DNA of 64,000 nt from Microvirga sp. SRT01 (GCA_018139225.1 JAGSNX010000004.1:124001-188000); one strand, 5' to 3'; positions 44,742-53,447 are shown, numbered from the stretch's first letter. Notes: generated by a model from the letters alone, not told the origin. Program-made: numbers and translations.

Positions 44742-45410
44742 ATGTCCAGCGATCTTCCCGCGCCCGAGTGGCGGCACAGTACCGGCCTGATCCCCTATCC
44801 CGACGCGCTGGCGGAGATGGAGGCTCGCGCCGCTGCCGTCGTCGCCGGCACGGCGAACGAACTGGTGTGGCTGCTGGAACATGCGCCGGTCTACACTGCG
44901 GGCACCAGCGCGGTGGCGGGCGACCTGATCGATGCGCGTTTTCCTGTCGTGCCGACCGGACGCGGCGGCAAATACACCTATCATGGCCCCGGCCAGCGGG
45001 TCGGCTATCTGGTGCTCGACCTCAACAAGCGGGGCCGCGACGTGCGATGCTTCGTGCACGCCCTGGAGGGATGGGTGATCGCCGCGCTGAAGCAGGTCGG
45101 AGTCGATGCGTTTCGCGCGGACGGGCGCGTCGGCATCTGGACGATCGACCGCGAGGGGCGGGAGGCGAAGATCGGCGCGATCGGCGTGCGGGTGAAGCGT
45201 TGGGTCACGCTGCACGGCTTTTCGGTCAACGTTTCACCCGATCTCAGCCACTTCGGCGGAATCGTCCCGTGCGGACTGCCGGAGTACCCGGTCACCAGTC
45301 TGGCTGCGCTGGGTCGCGCTATCCCCTTGGAAACCTTTGACGCCGCCCTGGCGTTGACCGCGTCAGGGTTTCTCGAAACTCTTTCTTGTGCCGCCGAAAT
45401 CGTGGCTTGA
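44742..45410 (+). CDS. lipB: Octanoyl-[acyl-carrier protein]:protein N-octanoyltransferase
   Basis: A 222-residue LipB that transfers octanoyl from acyl carrier protein to lipoyl domains of oxoacid dehydrogenases. [20 protein letters not shown] is the hallmark RGGxxTxHxPGQ motif (about residues 70-88); [20 protein letters not shown] carries the catalytic Lys; [16 protein letters not shown] carries the catalytic Cys. Full length. Single gene, divergent from the membrane protein at 44639. Confidence 0.96.
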   Translation: MSSDLPAPEWRHSTGLIPYPDALAEMEARAAAVVAGTANELVWLLEHAPVYTAGTSAVAGDLIDARFPVVPTGRGGKYTYHGPGQRVGYLVLDLNKRGRDVRCFVHALEGWVIAALKQVGVDAFRADGRVGIWTIDREGREAKIGAIGVRVKRWVTLHGFSVNVSPDLSHFGGIVPCGLPEYPVTSLAALGRAIPLETFDAALALTASGFLETLSCAAEIVA

Positions 45411-45500
45411 GGGCGCAGTGATATCCAGTTAATGTCTACGTCGATTTGGGTGTTAACGGCAACAGGCCAAACCAAATCCTCTATCTAGGGAGCTTCCAAA

Positions 45501-45764
45501 ATGCGTGCAATCCTCTCCAAGGTCCTGACCGGCTCGATGATCGCCGGCGCCGCGCTCGCGGTCGCCGCTTGCGGTCCGAAGACCGAGACCACCGACAACA
45601 CGATGGTCACCGACATGAACGCCACCGAGGGCATGGACACCATGACCGACAACATGACCGCCGTCGACGGCGCTTCGAACGGTGGCATGATGGCCAACGA
45701 CACGATGATGGCGAACGACACGATGATGTCGAACGACACCGCGATGTCGAACAACATGATGTAA
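45501..45764 (+). CDS. Small Met/Asn/Asp-rich lipoprotein
   Basis: An 87-residue protein with a lipobox signal, SMIAGAALAVAACGPKTETT, cysteine near residue 24. The mature part is low-complexity: TDNTMVTDMNATEGMDTMTD, then repeats of MMANDT/MMSNDT ending NNMM. Methionine makes up over a quarter of it. Such Met-rich envelope proteins can bind copper or quench oxidants, but here that is only a suggestion. It is preceded by a 90-bp promoter region and followed by a strong terminator, so it is a monocistronic and probably well-expressed gene. Confidence 0.8.
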   Translation: MRAILSKVLTGSMIAGAALAVAACGPKTETTDNTMVTDMNATEGMDTMTDNMTAVDGASNGGMMANDTMMANDTMMSNDTAMSNNMM

Positions 45765-45792
45765 TTTCCCGTCGGGGATTACATGATGCGAG

Positions 45793-45824
45793 AAGGGCCG
45801 TCCGGGCAACCGGGCGGCCCTTTT
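45793..45824 (+). terminator. Rho-independent terminator after the Met-rich lipoprotein
   Basis: AAGGGCCG-t-CCGG, a GCAA (GNRA) tetraloop, CCGG-g-CGGCCCTT, then TTTT completing the tract: a 12-14 bp stem (one G-U) 28 bp after the stop at 45764. Confidence 0.9.
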
Positions 45825-46001
45825 CATGTCAGTAAGCCCCGCCGCGCTCTGGAACTGCAATCGTTCCGCTTGCGACCGGCCGTTCGTCGCGCGCCTGACT
45901 CGTTCGGTCGATCGTTATCGTTAATTCCGGATGCGCGATCCGCACGAATGCGGTAGATTCCGGCGCATATTGCTTCTGTGGGAGCCTTCGGGGTGACGAA
46001 T

Positions 46002-46748
46002 ATGATGGGGGCGGTTCGGATCGCGGCTTTTGCGATCGCGGCGACGAGTGGGCTGGTGGCGGCACCGGCATCCGCGCAGTTCTTCCTGCGCAGTTTCCAA
46101 TATGCCGGCGATGCCGTGCGCGGCGACGAGCCGGGCATGATGCAGCCGCTGCCGGGCGCGACGGCGGACGAGACGCAGGCGGCGCTGGTCTGGACGATGC
46201 GGTCTGCGCTGAATGTCGCCGCGTTGCAGTGCCAGTTCGAGCCGACGCTGCTGACAGTGGGGAACTACAACGCCATCCTGACCGATCACAAGGAAGAGCT
46301 GGCCAAATCCTGGACGACGCTGACGAAGTATTTCCAGCGCACCAACAAGGTGCCTCGCGCTGCGCAGGGTGCGCTCGACCAGTTCGGAACCCGTACCTAT
46401 TCCAGCTTTGCGACCGTCGCATCGCAATACGGTTTCTGCCGCACTGCCAATTCGATTGGACGGGATGCGCTGTTCAGCCCGCGCGGTGGCCTGTCGTCCC
46501 TGGCTCAGACGCGGATGAAGGAATTGCGCAACAGCCTGACACCCTATGGCGAGCAGCATTTCCCACGATCGATTGGTTTCGATCGCGCGACGACCCCGCG
46601 CCTCGACGCGCTGTGCTGGGACAAGAAGGCACGCTGGCAGGACAAGAAGTGCGGCCCGCTGACGTGGCCCATGGCGGCGACCACGATCGCGGCGGCGCCC
46701 GCGCCAGTGGTGGCGCAGCCCGCACCGGTGGTGTCTGCCTCGCGCTGA
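46002..46748 (+). CDS. Secreted protein of unknown function
   Basis: A 248-residue protein with a signal peptide (MMGAVRIAAFAIAATSGLVA, cleavage after ASA). The mature part reads QFFLRSFQYAGDAVRGDEPG, AALVWTMRSALNVAALQCQF, and GNYNAILTDHKEELAKSWTT, with four cysteines likely paired in the periplasm. The tail is Ala/Pro-rich (PAPVVAQPAPVV). The family is not one I can name; similar proteins seem common in sphingomonads. An upstream GTG at 45978 is possible but adds residues before the signal. Follows the terminator of the lipoprotein gene by 177 bp. Confidence 0.7.
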   Translation: MMGAVRIAAFAIAATSGLVAAPASAQFFLRSFQYAGDAVRGDEPGMMQPLPGATADETQAALVWTMRSALNVAALQCQFEPTLLTVGNYNAILTDHKEELAKSWTTLTKYFQRTNKVPRAAQGALDQFGTRTYSSFATVASQYGFCRTANSIGRDALFSPRGGLSSLAQTRMKELRNSLTPYGEQHFPRSIGFDRATTPRLDALCWDKKARWQDKKCGPLTWPMAATTIAAAPAPVVAQPAPVVSASR

Positions 46749-47064
46749 CGGTCACTTCCTCGCGGACGGAATGGGGGCGAGATTGCTGGCGGTTCGCTTG
46801 CAAGAAGCCCCCCTCCTAATCTCTCCTCCGCGGAGATCGTTGCACGACCTTTTCTGCCACCCCGGTAAAGGTCGGGGTCCGGTAGGAATGACGCTGGTCA
46901 TCGACCGAGAACGCTGCCCAACTGTACTCTGACCTTCACCGGAGAGGGCTCGGTGACACAGGCAGCGGCGCGATTTCGGACCGATGCCCGGCATCCAAGT
47001 GCTCCCGCGAAGGCGGGAGCCTAGTCCTGTGTCCCCGCCTTCGCGGGGACATATAACCGCCGCC
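46749..47064. other. 316-bp intergenic region with a palindrome pair
   Basis: Separates a plus-strand gene from the 3' end of queE. It contains the two GAAG/CTTC-loop hairpins at 47001-47050. Further left, a CCCCGGTAAAGGTCGGGGTC segment near 46860 resembles part of another dispersed repeat. No gene is supported. Confidence 0.5.
47001..47050. repeat. REP-like pair of inverted hairpins
   Basis: GCTCCCGC-GAAG-GCGGGAGC (47001-47020) and GTCCCCGC-CTTC-GCGGGGAC (47031-47050). Both are perfect 8-bp stems; the loops are complementary, so the two units lie in opposite orientation, as in BIME-type elements. Located 15 bp from the queE stop. Confidence 0.8.
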
Positions 47065-47697
47065 CTACCGCAGCCCCAGATATTTGTGGGTCTGGAGCGA
47101 TAGCCGCCAGCGGGGGCGTGCCATTGCCAGCGCCACGCATGCATCGCGGTTGGCGTCCGCCTGCGGGTCGTCGAGCGGCTGCACGAGATGATGCGCGAAT
47201 CCCCAATCCTCCAGTGCGAGCGGATCGATCCCCGCCTGCGGCCAGACCAGCTTCAGCTCGTCGCCGGATCGTTGCACGACGTCACTGCCAGCCTTGGGAC
47301 TGATACAGATCCAGTCGATGCCGGGATGCACGGACAAGGTGCCGTTGCTCTCGACCGCGATCCGGAAACCTCTGGCGTGCAGCGCCTCGACAATCGCATC
47401 GTCGATCTGGAGCATGGGTTCGCCACCGGTCAAGACCACGAAACGTCGCTCGAGGTCCTCGCCCCAATGATCCGCAACCGCCGCGGCGAGCGCATCGGCA
47501 TCGGCGAACTTGCCGCCGCCGAGTCCATCCGTTCCGACAAAATCGGTGTCGCAAAACCGGCAAACCGCGGTTGCGCGATCCTGCTCGCGGCCCGACCACA
47601 GGTTACAGCCCGCGAACCGCACGAACACCGCCCGCGCGCCCGCGTTGACGCCCTCCCCCTGCAGCGTCAGGAACATCTCCTTGACCGCATAGGTCAT
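47065..47697 (-). CDS. queE: 7-carboxy-7-deazaguanine synthase (radical SAM)
   Basis: A 210-residue enzyme of queuosine/7-deazaguanine synthesis that converts carboxy-tetrahydropterin to 7-carboxy-7-deazaguanine. [20 protein letters not shown] is the characteristic start; [14 protein letters not shown] then [10 protein letters not shown] gives the CX14CX2C cluster motif, the QueE variation on radical SAM CX3CX2[13 protein letters not shown] binds SAM. It overlaps the queC stop by ATGA. QueD and QueF are not in the window. Confidence 0.95.
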   Translation of the reverse strand: MTYAVKEMFLTLQGEGVNAGARAVFVRFAGCNLWSGREQDRATAVCRFCDTDFVGTDGLGGGKFADADALAAAVADHWGEDLERRFVVLTGGEPMLQIDDAIVEALHARGFRIAVESNGTLSVHPGIDWICISPKAGSDVVQRSGDELKLVWPQAGIDPLALEDWGFAHHLVQPLDDPQADANRDACVALAMARPRWRLSLQTHKYLGLR

Positions 47698-48413
47698 GCG
47701 TAGCGGGTCGGATCGACGACGCCCGCCTGCTCGAACCCCTTCGATCGCAGGCGGCAACTGTCGCAGAGGCCGCAATGCAGGTCCTCTCCGTCAGCACCTT
47801 TGACCGGATCGTAGCAGGACCAGCTCACGCCCATGTCGAGACCGAGGCGTACGCCCTCGCGGACGATGTCGGCCTTGCTCATGTGCTGGAGCGGGGCCTG
47901 GATGCGGAACCGTTCGCCCTCGACGCCGGCTTTGGTGGCGAGTTCGGCCAGCCCTTCGAAGGCGCGGATGAATTCGGGGCGGCAGTCCGGATAGCCGGAG
48001 TAATCGAGCGCGTTGACGCCGATATAGAGGTCGCGTGCGCCCGCTGCCTCCGCCCAGCCGAGTGACAGGCTGAGGAAGATGGTATTGCGGGCGGGGACGT
48101 AGGTAACCGGGATGCCCGGTTCGACGCCGCCCTTTGGCACGGCGATGTCGGCGGTCAGCGCGGAGCCGCCGAACGCGGACAGGTCGAGCGGCAGGACGAC
48201 ATGGCGCTCGGCGCCCAGCATCGTCGCGACGCGCGCCGCGGCGGCGAGTTCGACGCGGTGGCGCTGGTTGTAGTCGACCGACAGGGCGAGGAGGCGGTGG
48301 CCATCCTCCCGAGCGCGGGCGGCGGCGACCAGCGAATCGAGGCCGCCGGACACCAGGGCCACGGCGAGCGACCCCGTCGCCGCAGGGGAAGACGTGAGAT
48401 TCGAGACTGTCAT
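47694..48413 (-). CDS. queC: 7-cyano-7-deazaguanine synthase
   Basis: A 239-residue ATP-dependent enzyme making preQ0 from 7-carboxy-7-deazaguanine and ammonia. [20 protein letters not shown] is the PP-loop near residue 17; [19 protein letters not shown] and [18 protein letters not shown] are family blocks. [14 protein letters not shown] near the C-terminus is the zinc site. The ATG at 48413 is chosen; a longer frame would pass through the upstream hairpin. A 34-codon ORF overlaps its start (see 48410-48514). Confidence 0.96.
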   Translation of the reverse strand: MTVSNLTSSPAATGSLAVALVSGGLDSLVAAARAREDGHRLLALSVDYNQRHRVELAAAARVATMLGAERHVVLPLDLSAFGGSALTADIAVPKGGVEPGIPVTYVPARNTIFLSLSLGWAEAAGARDLYIGVNALDYSGYPDCRPEFIRAFEGLAELATKAGVEGERFRIQAPLQHMSKADIVREGVRLGLDMGVSWSCYDPVKGADGEDLHCGLCDSCRLRSKGFEQAGVVDPTRYA

Positions 48414-48514
48414 GATCCGCGGGCGGCTACTCCGCTCTTCCCCAAAAAGAAAGGGCCGCGACGTCCGCGGCCCTTGGAGGTGTATGGGCCGAGCCCATCG
48501 AGGGAGAAAACCAT
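48410..48514 (-). other. 34-codon ORF overlapping the queC start (possible leader peptide)
   Basis: From ATG at 48514 to TGA at 48410-48412, which overlaps the queC ATG (48411-48413) as ATGA. It begins [20 protein letters not shown] and its central codons form the terminator-like hairpin at 48451-48475. No convincing ribosome-binding site is seen before it. It may be a leader peptide for attenuation or simply chance. Confidence 0.3.
48443..48475 (-). terminator. Terminator/attenuator hairpin between hslO and queC
   Basis: Minus strand: AAGGGCCGCG, loop GACGT, CGCGGCCCTT, then TCTTTTT. A 10-bp perfect stem lying 93 bp after the hslO stop and 38 bp before queC. A small hairpin ATGGGC-tcg-GCCCAT (48484-48498) precedes it. 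It ends hslO transcription and may attenuate queC. Confidence 0.8.
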
Positions 48515-48567
48515 GCTGCAATCAAGAAGCACATCCGCTTCATAACGGCAGTAACGTTACGATATGG

Positions 48568-49482
48568 TTAACGAACCGGGGCAAGATCGGAGGCATTTAC
48601 CGGAAAGGTTGTCGCGCAGAAGGCACAGTCGACGGCGATGACGCCTTTGTCATCGGCCATCTCCTGCCGATCCTCGACGGAAAATTTCGCCAGCACGCCC
48701 AGAATATGCTCCGGCGTGCAGCGACAGCCGCGCGAAAGCTCTTGCCCGGCAAGGACGCGGATCTCGCTCTCTTCGTTGAACAATCGCCAGACCAGCGTCT
48801 CCAGCGGCAAAGCCGGATCGGCGAGTTCGTCGACACCCATCGTCGCGCCCAGCGCGGCGACATGCTCCCATTCCGGATGGTCGAGCTTGGTGTGCAGGCG
48901 CTCGCGACCCTCCTCCCCCTCCGGCAGATGCTGAAGGAGCAGGCCACCGGACACCAGCGACCCGTCCGGCCGACGCGCCATGCCCACCCGGACCAGCGTA
49001 GGTATCTGTTCGGATTGCACGAAATAGCTTTGCGCGGCGGCGGCCAGCGTCTCACCGTCGAGCGGGACAATACCCTGATACCGCTCGCCGGTGGTCGCCA
49101 TGTCGAACGTGATCGCGAGGTACCCCTTGCCGAACAGGGCAAACAGCGTCGGCTGCTCCGGCGCCTCGGCGAGACGATCGGCATCGTACTGGATGTACCC
49201 GCGCAACTCGCCGGCGCGGTAGTCGCACACCAGCAGCTGCACGACGCCCGTCTCCGACCGCGTCTGCATCGTTAACTGAGCGTCCCCGTCCTTCAACGTC
49301 GACCCCATCAGCGCACACAGGGTCAGCGCCTCCGCGAGCAATGCCTCGATTGCGGGCGGATAGGCGTGCGCCGCCAATATGGTGTCGAGCGTCGGGCCGA
49401 GCCGCACGATCCGGCCGCGGGCGTGCCGCTCCGGGATCGCGAAACCGAGTGCGCGGTCGAGAGTATCGGTCATGTCGTGCAT
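48568..49482 (-). CDS. hslO: Hsp33 redox-activated chaperone
   Basis: A 304-residue Hsp33. The C-terminal zinc switch has CRCTPEHILGVLAKF followed by AVDCAFC, the CXC...CXXC set whose oxidation to disulfides activates the holdase. QTRSETGVVQLLVCDYRAGE and GYLAITFDMATTGERYQGIV are N-terminal blocks. It protects unfolded proteins during oxidative stress in the cytosol. An ATG three codons inside (49473) is an alternative start. It follows argF by 31 bp on the same strand. Confidence 0.95.
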   Translation of the reverse strand: MHDMTDTLDRALGFAIPERHARGRIVRLGPTLDTILAAHAYPPAIEALLAEALTLCALMGSTLKDGDAQLTMQTRSETGVVQLLVCDYRAGELRGYIQYDADRLAEAPEQPTLFALFGKGYLAITFDMATTGERYQGIVPLDGETLAAAAQSYFVQSEQIPTLVRVGMARRPDGSLVSGGLLLQHLPEGEEGRERLHTKLDHPEWEHVAALGATMGVDELADPALPLETLVWRLFNEESEIRVLAGQELSRGCRCTPEHILGVLAKFSVEDRQEMADDKGVIAVDCAFCATTFPVNASDLAPVR

Positions 49483-49513
49483 GCGGCCCGATGTGGGGAC
49501 GCGGCGGCAGCGA

Positions 49514-50431
49514 TCAACCGATCTGACCGAAGCACCAGCGCAACACCGACTTCTGCGCGTGAAGACGGTTCTCCGCCTCCTGCCAGATCAGCGACTGCGG
49601 ACCGTCGATCACCTCCGTCGTGACTTCCTCGCCACGGTGCGCGGGCAGGCAGTGGAGGAACGCCGCACCGGGCTTCGCAGCGGCCATCAGCGCGGCATCG
49701 ACCTGATAAGGGGCAAGCGCCGCCAGCTTCTCCTCGGCATGCAACTGGCCCATCGAAATCCACGTGTCGGTGACGACGATGTCGGCATCCGCCACCGCGT
49801 CGTACGGATCGGTGACGACGAGGGCGCGGCCAGAGGCGGCGGCGATCGCCTGCTCCGCAGGGGCGAAGCCGGGCGGACAGGCGGCGACGACGTCGAACTG
49901 CATCAGCGACGCGGCCTCGACGATCGAGGCCAGCACATTGTTGCCGTCGCCGAGCCACGCGACCTTGAGGCCGGGCAGCGCGCGGCCGGTTTCGAGGATC
50001 GTCAGCAGATCGGCCATGATCTGGCACGGATGCGACGCGTCGGTCAGGCCGTTGATGACCGGGACGGAAGCATGCGCCGCCATCTCCTCGATCTTGGCAT
50101 GATCGTCGGTGCGGATCATGATCGCGTCGGCATAGCCCGACAGGATACGTGCGGTGTCGGCGACGCTTTCGCCGCGCCCGAGCTGCATCGACCCGGCGTC
50201 CATGACGATCGAGGTGCCGCCGAGCTGGCGGATCGCCATGTCGAACGACACGCGGGTGCGGGTGGAGTTCTTTTCGAACACCATTGCCAGCACGCGACCG
50301 GCGAGCGGCGCGTCGGCATCGACCATGCCCTTGGGCCAGCCGGCGCGGGCGGCCTTGCGATCCAGCGCGTCGGCCAGCATCGCCGCGACGCCGTCGGCGC
50401 CCGCATCGGTCAAGTTCAGGAAATGCGGCAT
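49514..50431 (-). CDS. argF: Ornithine carbamoyltransferase
   Basis: A 305-residue transcarbamylase making citrulline from ornithine and carbamoyl phosphate. [20 protein letters not shown] near residue 50 holds the STRTR carbamoyl-phosphate motif, [13 protein letters not shown] follows, [19 protein letters not shown] is the HPxQ region, and [13 protein letters not shown] holds the catalytic Cys for ornithine. Full length. Its ribosome-binding site, GGAGG eight bases before the ATG, comes from the end of the repeat element at 50439. Downstream of argD. Confidence 0.97.
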   Translation of the reverse strand: MPHFLNLTDAGADGVAAMLADALDRKAARAGWPKGMVDADAPLAGRVLAMVFEKNSTRTRVSFDMAIRQLGGTSIVMDAGSMQLGRGESVADTARILSGYADAIMIRTDDHAKIEEMAAHASVPVINGLTDASHPCQIMADLLTILETGRALPGLKVAWLGDGNNVLASIVEAASLMQFDVVAACPPGFAPAEQAIAAASGRALVVTDPYDAVADADIVVTDTWISMGQLHAEEKLAALAPYQVDAALMAAAKPGAAFLHCLPAHRGEEVTTEVIDGPQSLIWQEAENRLHAQKSVLRWCFGQIG

Positions 50432-50438
50432 TATCTAG

Positions 50439-50555
50439 TCCTCCCCTGCAAGGGGAGGTGGCGCGCGAAGCGCGACGGAGGGGTGAAACCCTCCGTTACG
50501 ACGCGAGACACCCCTCCGTCAGGCTGCGCCTGCCACCTCCCCTTCCAGGGGAGGA
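50439..50555. repeat. Composite palindromic intergenic repeat between argF and argD
   Basis: Two outer hairpins, CCTCCCCT-gca-AGGGGAGG (50440-50458) and CCTCCCC-ttcca-GGGGAGG (50536-50554), bracket an inner inverted pair GACGGAGGGGTG / CACCCCTCCGTC (50474-50485 / 50509-50520). It fills nearly the whole gap between the two genes. This is the look of a dispersed non-coding repeat of sphingomonads. Confidence 0.85.
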
Positions 50556-50560
50556 GCGTT

Positions 50561-51751
50561 TCAATCATCGCTGACGGGGACATACACCCGCGCTGCATCC
50601 GACAGTTTCTGCGTGAATTCCGCGACATGGCTGTCGTCGATCACCAGCGGCGGCAGGACGCGGACGACGTTGTCGCCCGCCGCCACGGTCAGCAGCCCGT
50701 GATGATCGCGGCAATGCGCGACGAAGCGGCGGCTGTCGCTCTTCAGCTTCAGCCCGAGCATCAGCCCGCGCCCGCGCACCTCCTGAAACAGGTGATCGTG
50801 ATTGGGGATCATCTGTTCGAGCGAGGCGCGCAGCCGCTCGCCCATCTGCGTGACGTGATCGAGGAAGCCTTCGCCATGGATCACGTCCAGCACCGCCTCG
50901 CCCGCCGCCATTGCCAGCGGGTTGCCGCCATAGGTCGAGCCGTGCGTGCCCGCGACCATGCCGCGCGCCGCCTCTTCGGTGGCGAGGCAAGCGCCGAGCG
51001 GGAAGCCGCCGCCGATACCCTTCGCCACCGCCATGATGTCGGGCGTGATGCCGTAGAGTTCGTGCGCGAAGAACTTGCCGGTGCGCCCGTAGCCGCACTG
51101 GACCTCGTCCAGCACCAGCAGCAGGCCGTGCTCGTCGCAGGCCGCGCGCAAGCCGCGCAGGAACTCCTCGCTACCCGCCATCAGGCCGCCCTCTCCCTGG
51201 ATCGGCTCGACGAGGAAGCCGGCGGTGTTGTCACCGACCAACGCCAGCGCGGCGGCGAGATCGTTGAACGGCGCGTATTGGAAGCCGGGCAGCAGCGGCT
51301 CGAAGCCGTCGCGCATCTTCGCCTGATTGGTGGCGGAGATCGTCCCCAGCGTGCGGCCGTGGAACGCGTTGTTGAAGGTGATGAGGGTATGACGCTCCGG
51401 ATCGCCGCCCGCGAAATGATAGCGGCGCGCGGTCTTGATCGCGCACTCGACCGCTTCGGCACCCGAATTGGTGAAGAACACCGTGTCGGCGAAGGTCGTG
51501 TCGACCAGCCGTTGCGCCAAATGCTCTCCCTGCGGGCTGCCATAGAGGTTCGACACGTGCATCAGCGTCGCCGCCTGATCCGCGATCGCCTTCACCAGAT
51601 GCGGGTGGCCGTGGCCGAGCGCGTTGACCGCGATGCCGCTGGCGAAGTCGAGATACTGCTGCCCGTCCTCCCCGTACAGGTAGACGCCCTCGCCTCGGAC
51701 CGGACGCACCCCGCACCGCGGATAGACGGGCATCAGGGGGGTGATGGTCAC
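50561..51751 (-). CDS. argD: Acetylornithine aminotransferase
   Basis: A 396-residue PLP-dependent class III aminotransferase of arginine synthesis. YLDFASGIAVNALGHGHPHL is the N-terminal block, VFFTNSGAEAVECAIKTARR binds the cofactor phosphate, LLVLDEVQCGYGRTGKFFAH has the catalytic Asp, and DIMAVAKGIGGGFPLGA has the Schiff-base Lys near residue 248. The start is GTG 51751, with AAGGAG eight bases upstream; the ATG at 51733 would lose that signal. Forms an argDF unit. Confidence 0.95.
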   Translation of the reverse strand: MTITPLMPVYPRCGVRPVRGEGVYLYGEDGQQYLDFASGIAVNALGHGHPHLVKAIADQAATLMHVSNLYGSPQGEHLAQRLVDTTFADTVFFTNSGAEAVECAIKTARRYHFAGGDPERHTLITFNNAFHGRTLGTISATNQAKMRDGFEPLLPGFQYAPFNDLAAALALVGDNTAGFLVEPIQGEGGLMAGSEEFLRGLRAACDEHGLLLVLDEVQCGYGRTGKFFAHELYGITPDIMAVAKGIGGGFPLGACLATEEAARGMVAGTHGSTYGGNPLAMAAGEAVLDVIHGEGFLDHVTQMGERLRASLEQMIPNHDHLFQEVRGRGLMLGLKLKSDSRRFVAHCRDHHGLLTVAAGDNVVRVLPPLVIDDSHVAEFTQKLSDAARVYVPVSDD

Positions 51752-52086
51752 GACGACGACTCCTTCAAACAGCAAAGGGCGGCCCCGAACCGGACCGCCC
51801 GACTAGACGATACCGGGGGCGGTGGCGGGGCGTCAACACCGGGTATTGCCCGGCGAAACCAGTGGAACTGGCGAATGTTCGCAAAGGTCACGGGAGACCG
51901 CGTGGAGCCAGACCATTCCATAGAGGGTGGAACAACGGACCCGGAAGGGCTGCCAGATGCGATCCGTCTACAACGTACAGGATATAGATCAGGCACCGTG
52001 CGTAGGACGCCGCAGGCGGCGAATTTTACTGGCAGCCGTCGTCTTTCACCCGCAACACCGCGCCGAGTAATTCGGGGAGCTGTTCG
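51752..52086. other. 335-bp intergenic region, argD leader side
   Basis: Divergent space between argD and the small secreted protein at 52087. Near argD, GGGCGG...CCGCCC (51777-51800) forms a hairpin in the argD leader followed on the minus strand by TTTGCTGTTT and then the AAGGAG site. A short hairpin CGCCGC-AG-GCGGCG lies at 52008-52021. No gene is supported. Confidence 0.5.
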
Positions 52087-52494
52087 GTGTTGAAAACGAT
52101 GCTGGCGCTGGTCGCCTTGGTCGCCGCGGCTTCGGCCCCTGCTCAGACCACCGATGCCGGCGGGGCCTGCGCGCGACTGGCCGCGCAGACGGGGCTCAAA
52201 CAGCAGAGCGATGGCAGTTGGCGCGCGAACATGCTGGGCGGCGTGGGAGCGGCCCTGTTCGGCGGTACGACCGGTGCGACGTTTCAGGTGCAGCCGATCG
52301 AGGGATCGACGGCGGAGCAAGCGCTGGAGAAAGCGTGTCAGCAGGAGAGAGCGGCCATCGCCTGCCGCGTGTCCGGTCCCGCGAGGATCATCGTGGGCAC
52401 CAAGCGCGGCAACGCATCCATCGACCTCGCCAGCGGCGAAACCGCCGAGGTCGGCATGAAGGGACGCTATCTGACCTGCCGTCGCGGCAAGTGA
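52087..52494 (+). CDS. Small secreted hypothetical protein
   Basis: A 135-residue protein with signal peptide (MLKTMLALVALVAAASAPAQ). The mature part has GGACARLAAQTGLKQQSDGS near its start, a glycine-rich stretch (MLGGVGAALFGGTTGATFQV), and four cysteines. GTG 52087 is supported by GGGGAG six bases before; ATG 52099 is the alternative. No family recognised. Probably periplasmic. Confidence 0.65.
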   Translation: MLKTMLALVALVAAASAPAQTTDAGGACARLAAQTGLKQQSDGSWRANMLGGVGAALFGGTTGATFQVQPIEGSTAEQALEKACQQERAAIACRVSGPARIIVGTKRGNASIDLASGETAEVGMKGRYLTCRRGK

Positions 52495-52613
52495 GCCAGA
52501 TCGCCCTTACCTGAAGGTTCACCGGCGCTTACGGTACGGGCACCGTTGTCTGACGGGTCGCTCTCGTCGTGGCGCGCCTAAATCGCCAGCGCTAAAGGCC
52601 CGTACCCGACGCT

Positions 52614-53447
52614 TCAGGCGAGTGCGGGCGCGCTCCGGCGACGGCGGGTCGCGCCGCCGACGAGGCCGACGCCGACGATCATCATCGCCCAGGTCGTAGG
52701 TTCGGGGACGACGGCGATCGCGTCGAGCATCTCGGTGGCGAAGAACGGCTTCAGGGTGCCGCTGGCGTCAGGAGCGAAGAAGAGGGCCTTGCCGCCCGAC
52801 ACCGAGGTCGCCGCGCCGTAGCGGAAGCTGGTGACGCCGGCGGTCAGCGGATCGCTGGCGATCGCCGCGCCGGTGGCGACAGTCGGGGCGACGATGCCGA
52901 TGGTATCGTCGTTCAGACGGATCGAGGAACCGATGCCGGCGAGCAACCCGTTGGCGATCGCGTTCGCTTGCGATCCTTCGGTGAAGGCGGGAGCGGGTAA
53001 GGTGCTGTTGATAAACGACGCCTCGCCGACCAGCAACAGGCTGCCGCCGCTGCGCACATAGCGCTCGATCGCCATCATCTCGTCGCCGGCGAAGGCGTCG
53101 TTGCGGAACTGGAGCACCAGCAGGCCCGTGCCGGCGAGGATGTCCGTAGTGATGTCGCCCGCCGTCTGGACGACGTCGACGCCGGCCGTTTCGCGGTAGA
53201 AATTCGCGAGATTGGCGTTGACGAAGCTGGGGAAACCCGGAGGCGAAAAGCTGCGCTCCGAAATTACCACGCGCGTCGCCGCGCCGCGCACATTGTCGTA
53301 GAAGGCGCGGTTACCCGTGTTGCCCGCATCAAAGGCATTCAGCGAAAAGGTCGGCGTGGTGTCGCCACCCACGACCAGCGTTCCGGCATCGGCCGCCCCG
53401 GTCAGAAGGGTCGTGGCAAAGGCGAGCGCCGCAAACATCTTACGCAT
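52614..53447 (-). CDS. PEP-CTERM sorted secreted protein
   Basis: A 277-residue protein with signal peptide (MRKMFAALAFATTLLTGAAD) and tail PEPTTWAMMIVGVGLVGGAT followed by RRRRS, the PEP-CTERM exosortase signal. The body contains TGLLVLQFRNDAFAGDEMMA and IERYVRSGGSLLLVGEASFI, resembling the flavodoxin-like/GATase1-like fold of proteins that hold a sugar or lipid moiety, but this is uncertain. Start at 53447 after GGGGGA; M at 53456 is an alternative. It is the second PEP-CTERM protein in the window and is unrelated in sequence to the first, apart from the tail. Confidence 0.85.
   Translation of the reverse strand: MRKMFAALAFATTLLTGAADAGTLVVGGDTTPTFSLNAFDAGNTGNRAFYDNVRGAATRVVISERSFSPPGFPSFVNANLANFYRETAGVDVVQTAGDITTDILAGTGLLVLQFRNDAFAGDEMMAIERYVRSGGSLLLVGEASFINSTLPAPAFTEGSQANAIANGLLAGIGSSIRLNDDTIGIVAPTVATGAAIASDPLTAGVTSFRYGAATSVSGGKALFFAPDASGTLKPFFATEMLDAIAVVPEPTTWAMMIVGVGLVGGATRRRRSAPALA

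Noticed and set aside
48414..48567. preQ1 riboswitch before queC
   Set aside because: No preQ1-I, II or III core pattern was recognised; the visible structure is two simple hairpins with a T-run.
49379..52093. 904-residue plus-strand frame opposite hslO, argF and argD
   Set aside because: It spans three conserved genes and an intergenic repeat in antisense and has no recognisable domain.
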